Below, piece after piece: positions 38,958 to 41,872 of a stretch of DNA of 41,872 bases (position 1 is the stretch's first letter; each line of letters opens with the position of its first letter). Source of the DNA: CADEEV01 sp032127875 (GTDB taxonomy: Bacteria > Acidobacteriota > Vicinamibacteria > Fen-336); assembly GCA_032127875.1 (NCBI GenBank), contig JAQBHI010000021.1, positions 1 through 41,872 on the forward strand, read 5' to 3'. Made by a program: the position numbers and the translations under genes. Below the pieces are notes generated by a model. The model was not told the DNA's origin. It saw only the letters and a list, made by a program, of their open reading frames with translations, and searched no databases.

Positions 38958-41872
38958 CTACTGCGTCGGGGCGGAGTCGTTGGCCTGGGGCTCCACCGGC
39001 TTCGGCTTCCGCGGGAGTGAGAGCGGCCGCCAGGCGCCGCCCTTGGTGAAGGCGCGCCAGCCGGGGCCGACGCCGCGGACGAGGCTGGCGGCGAGCCAGA
39101 GCGCCCAGAGCAGCATCGCCACGCGGTAGAGCCAGAGCGGGAGGCTCAGGACGCCGGCGCGCGGGGTCTCGCCGCTGACGCGGTCGGCGTACCAGCGCAG
39201 GACCGTGTCCGTGCTCGCGTTGCCGGCTACCTGCATGTCGGGGCGGAACAGCAGGCCTTGTTGGATGGCGCCGTACAGGAGGCTGAGGCTCACGAGCGCC
39301 CACACCAAGAGCAGCAGCTGGAGAAGGTCGAAGGCCCACGGGTTGAGCGGCGGCTTGCGGGCGCGGAGCGCGATCGCGAACACGAAGGCCGCGACGACGA
39401 GCGCGCCCGTCGTGGGCAGCACGCTCAGGCCGAGGCCGAGCAGCACCCACTGCGTGCTCGTGAGCGGGCTCGCGGAGATGCGGCCGAGGGCGAGCGCCAC
39501 GGCGAGCAGGAACACGATGTACGGCCAGAACAGGACGGCCGGGCCCCAGGCGGGGCCGCGCGTCGCGATCAGCCAGCGCTCGGGCGGCAGCGTGAGCTGC
39601 TGGGTGACGTTGACGGCGGGGCTCGAGAAGGAGACGCGCGGGACGCCGTAGAAGACGCCCATGCCGCGGGACTGCTGCCAGCGGAGCTCGAGCGTGTGAC
39701 GGCCGGCGGGCACGCTCACGCGCAGCTCGCCCTGGTCGGGGCGGGAGGGACGGTCCTGGCCGTCGAGCTTCAGCTCCTGCACCTCGGCTTCTTTCGGCAC
39801 GCGCAGGACGAGCGGCTGCTCGCGGCTGCTGCGAGCGGTGGCCACGAGGCGCACGCGCTCGAGGCGGCGGCCGGGGGTGGCCTCGAGCGTCACGTCGTCG
39901 ATCGTGAGCGTCTGGCCTTCGACGCCCTGCGGGTGGGCCAGGCTGACGCTCACCTCCTCGCCCGGCCAGGGGCGGTACTCGGGGGCGAAGACACCCGCGG
40001 CCGCGCGCGAGACGGGAGGGAGGCCCGTCGCGCTGCAGGACCAGACGGGGCTGCACTGCAGCTGCCACACCTCCGACCACGGGCGGCCCTCGGGCGCCCG
40101 CAGGACGAGCTGCGGCGCCTGCTCGAGCGTCGACTGCCAGCTCGCGTCGGTCTCGTCGCCGCCGAGGCTCACCGCCACCTCGCCTTTCTCGACGACCAGG
40201 TTGGCGCGCGTGGGCGCTTCGCCCGGCAGCAGCGGCACGCGCAGCGCGATCGGCGCGCCGACGGGCGTCACGCGCTGCACGCGGGTGGTCACGGTCCAGG
40301 TGACGCCGAAGCCGAGCGTGCGCTTGACCTCGAGCCACGGGGCGTAGCGGCCCTCGGCGGTCGCGGCGCCGGCGCGGGCGGAGAGGCGGCGCGTGAGCAG
40401 GATCGAGGGCTCGGCGGGGCCGTCCACGCGCAGGCCGGTCACGTCCCAGCCCGGGGCCTCGGCGCGCGCACGCCGGGGCGGGTCGGCGAACTGCAGCGTG
40501 AAGCTGTCGCCGGGAGGCACGGGGCCCGTGGCCTCGACGCGGTGCACACCGCGCGCGAGGCGCAGGTGCAGGAAGCCCGTGGCGAGGCGCGACACGGCCA
40601 CCGCCTGGACGCCGTCGACGCGGATCTCGGAAGGCACATAGCTCCCGACCGGTCCGGGCACCGCCCAGGTGCCGTCCGCCGCCGCGTGGACCTCGGCGCT
40701 GAGCTGGAGCTGGCTGTCGCCGAGCCGCAGCACCAGGCTCGGCGTCGTGACGCAGCGCGGTTCGCAGGGGGCGGGGCGGGTGAGGCGCTGCCTCAGCTCC
40801 TGGAGAATCTCGGAGCCCGGCATCTCCTGCTGGGCGAGCGCCGCGGCCGGGGTGAGGCAGAAGACCAGGAGAGCGGGGAGCACAGCCAGGGGCTCGGGTC
40901 GCCTCAGGGGTGGCAGCGTAGGCCAGCGGCCGGTGAGCAGCACGTAGCCGAGCGCCGCGGCGAGCGCGAGGCGCAGCAGCGTGAGCAGCCGGTTCAGTCC
41001 GGGCGAGACGAGCCAGAGCCGCAGCGTGTGGTCGCGCCCCACGGGGCCGCTCCAGATGAGGGAGTAGCTCCGCCAGGTCCAGCCGGGGACGCCGGGGCCC
41101 GTCTGCAGCACGGCCTTCGGGTCCTGCTCGAGGGCGACGTTGTAGGAGTAGCGGTGCGGCGAGGCCACCCGCTCGTCAACCCCTTGCAGTGCTTGCTTGC
41201 CTCGGTAGACGGGGGACTTCGCCGCCTCGAGCTTGTCCTGCTCGGCCTCCGGGGCGGGCGCTTCCGGCGGCGCCGCGGCGGGGGCGTTGCGCCGGGCGCC
41301 GCCGACCACGCCCCCGACCACACCATCGGGCACTCCCTCCGCCGGCACGGCTCTGCCGCGGGCGGTCGCGAGGCGTCCGGCTCCTCCGCCGTCGACCGCG
41401 GCCACCTGCGGGAAGAGCGCGTCTTTGAGCTGGTCGCGCGCGAACGGCACCAGCACGACGACGAGCACGGCGGCGCTCGCGAGGAACCACAGCCGCGCGA
41501 GGCTCGCGATCCGGCCGGCGGGGGCGACGCGCCCGAGGGCGACCGCGCCCACCAGGCTCAGCCACACCGTGGAAGGCGCCCCGGACTCGCCGTGGAGCAG
41601 CACCAGCGCGGCGAGGGTGAGGATCGCGGAGCGCAGACCGAACAGCCGATGCACCGCCAGCGTCACGATCAGCACGAAGAAGAAGCTGAGCAGCGTCCAG
41701 CGCGCGCTCCAGGTGCCGGGAAGCCGATCGACACCGGTGGAGCCGAAGAGGCTCCAGCCGGGCGGGACGTAGAGCGTCGCTCGCAGCTGCTCGACACCGG
41801 TGGTCCAGCCGACGGCGGGGATCCGGCCCCCGAGCGCGAGACGCGAGTCGGCCTCGAGCTGCAGCGCCGAGC
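38958..41872 (-). CDS. Large polytopic membrane protein, 5' end outside window
   Basis: At least 970 residues are visible, and the frame is open to the right edge, so the N-terminus is missing. The first visible part (LYVPPGWSLFGSTGVDRLPG) precedes a group of transmembrane helices (LLSFFFVLIVTLAVHRLFGL and others). A Pro/Ala linker follows, with PDGVVGGVVGG, the same Gly-Val style as in the TonB protein. Then come more helices, a signal-like helix (VLPALLVFCLTPAAALAQQE) and a large extracytoplasmic beta-rich domain (about 500 residues; VAVSLGGDETDASWQSTL, LVLRVPKEAEVQELKLDGQD). It ends with about six helices and a charged tail. I do not recognise the family beyond large envelope membrane proteins of unknown function. 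An internal GTG at 41675 is not the real start. Confidence 0.7.
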   Translation of the reverse strand, partial: SALQLEADSRLALGGRIPAVGWTTGVEQLRATLYVPPGWSLFGSTGVDRLPGTWSARWTLLSFFFVLIVTLAVHRLFGLRSAILTLAALVLLHGESGAPSTVWLSLVGAVALGRVAPAGRIASLARLWFLASAAVLVVVLVPFARDQLKDALFPQVAAVDGGGAGRLATARGRAVPAEGVPDGVVGGVVGGARRNAPAAAPPEAPAPEAEQDKLEAAKSPVYRGKQALQGVDERVASPHRYSYNVALEQDPKAVLQTGPGVPGWTWRSYSLIWSGPVGRDHTLRLWLVSPGLNRLLTLLRLALAAALGYVLLTGRWPTLPPLRRPEPLAVLPALLVFCLTPAAALAQQEMPGSEILQELRQRLTRPAPCEPRCVTTPSLVLRLGDSQLQLSAEVHAAADGTWAVPGPVGSYVPSEIRVDGVQAVAVSRLATGFLHLRLARGVHRVEATGPVPPGDSFTLQFADPPRRARAEAPGWDVTGLRVDGPAEPSILLTRRLSARAGAATAEGRYAPWLEVKRTLGFGVTWTVTTRVQRVTPVGAPIALRVPLLPGEAPTRANLVVEKGEVAVSLGGDETDASWQSTLEQAPQLVLRAPEGRPWSEVWQLQCSPVWSCSATGLPPVSRAAAGVFAPEYRPWPGEEVSVSLAHPQGVEGQTLTIDDVTLEATPGRRLERVRLVATARSSREQPLVLRVPKEAEVQELKLDGQDRPSRPDQGELRVSVPAGRHTLELRWQQSRGMGVFYGVPRVSFSSPAVNVTQQLTLPPERWLIATRGPAWGPAVLFWPYIVFLLAVALALGRISASPLTSTQWVLLGLGLSVLPTTGALVVAAFVFAIALRARKPPLNPWAFDLLQLLLLVWALVSLSLLYGAIQQGLLFRPDMQVAGNASTDTVLRWYADRVSGETPRAGVLSLPLWLYRVAMLLWALWLAASLVRGVGPGWRAFTKGGAWRPLSLPRKPKPVEPQANDSAPTQ

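Noticed and set aside
1..41872. tRNA, rRNA, insertion sequences, phage genes
   Set aside because: None was recognised by eye; a covariance search for small RNAs was not possible here.

Overview
The window is GC-rich, densely coded chromosomal DNA. It has no rRNA, tRNA, phage, insertion sequence or CRISPR array that I can see. A Ser/Thr kinase fused to TolB/PD40-type beta-propeller repeats, a TonB protein with a Gly-Val-rich linker, multihaem cytochromes c, an FmdA-type amidase with a signal peptide and a Dus3-like tRNA enzyme together suggest an Acidobacteriota-like or similar soil/sediment bacterium. That assignment is inference; no marker gene settles it.

Layout. 1-3.8 kb: end of a Cache-type sensor, proline dehydrogenase, a decayed S9 peptidase, an NTF2-like exported protein and an orphan antitoxin with a toxin stub. 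3.8-12.9 kb, minus strand: receptor kinase, acetamidase/formamidase, a many-pass membrane protein, tRNA-dihydrouridine synthase, an M14/AstE-type metallo-hydrolase and a TerB-like protein. 13-14.4 kb: cystathionine beta-synthase with a CBS-domain tail. 14.5-20.8 kb, plus strand: a tight operon with a 2-oxoacid:ferredoxin oxidoreductase condensed to two fused chains, a small Cys-rich protein, a CoA-transferase, a PLP aminotransferase and a stand-alone cyclic-nucleotide-binding-fold protein. 20.8-26.4 kb: GT39-type glycosyltransferase, TonB, radical SAM protein, TrmO-like methyltransferase and PPi-type phosphofructokinase. 26.4-31.9 kb, minus strand: a respiratory set of globin, pentahaem cytochrome c, NapC/NirT-type cytochrome and an 11-haem cytochrome c fused to a membrane cytochrome b. 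This set is interrupted by a reverse-oriented, internally deleted copy of the cystathionine synthase gene. 32-36 kb: chromate-transporter remnant, RTX protein, and a small thiol-redox operon. 36-41.9 kb: SGNH hydrolase, TPR protein and a large membrane protein that runs off the edge.

The best candidate for something new is the redox pair at 34.7-35.7 kb. A TlpA/redoxin-type gene carries an in-frame TGA exactly where the first cysteine of the W-C-P-F-C active site should be. Ten bases after the TGA lies a perfect 8-bp stem, of the size and placement expected of a bacterial SECIS. I read it as a probable selenoprotein (W-Sec-P-F-C), translationally coupled to a DsbD-alpha-like partner. A nonsense mutation remains possible, because the neighbourhood contains several true gene remnants.

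The oxidoreductase operon suggests a route from amino acid to 2-oxoacid (aminotransferase), then to acyl-CoA with reduced ferredoxin (oxidoreductase), then to free acid with CoA exchange (CoA-transferase). The multihaem set suggests membrane quinol oxidation linked to periplasmic electron transfer; its terminal acceptor cannot be read from the sequence. Between about 26 and 36 kb the gaps repeatedly hold short C-terminal pieces of lost genes, so this part has been rearranged recently.
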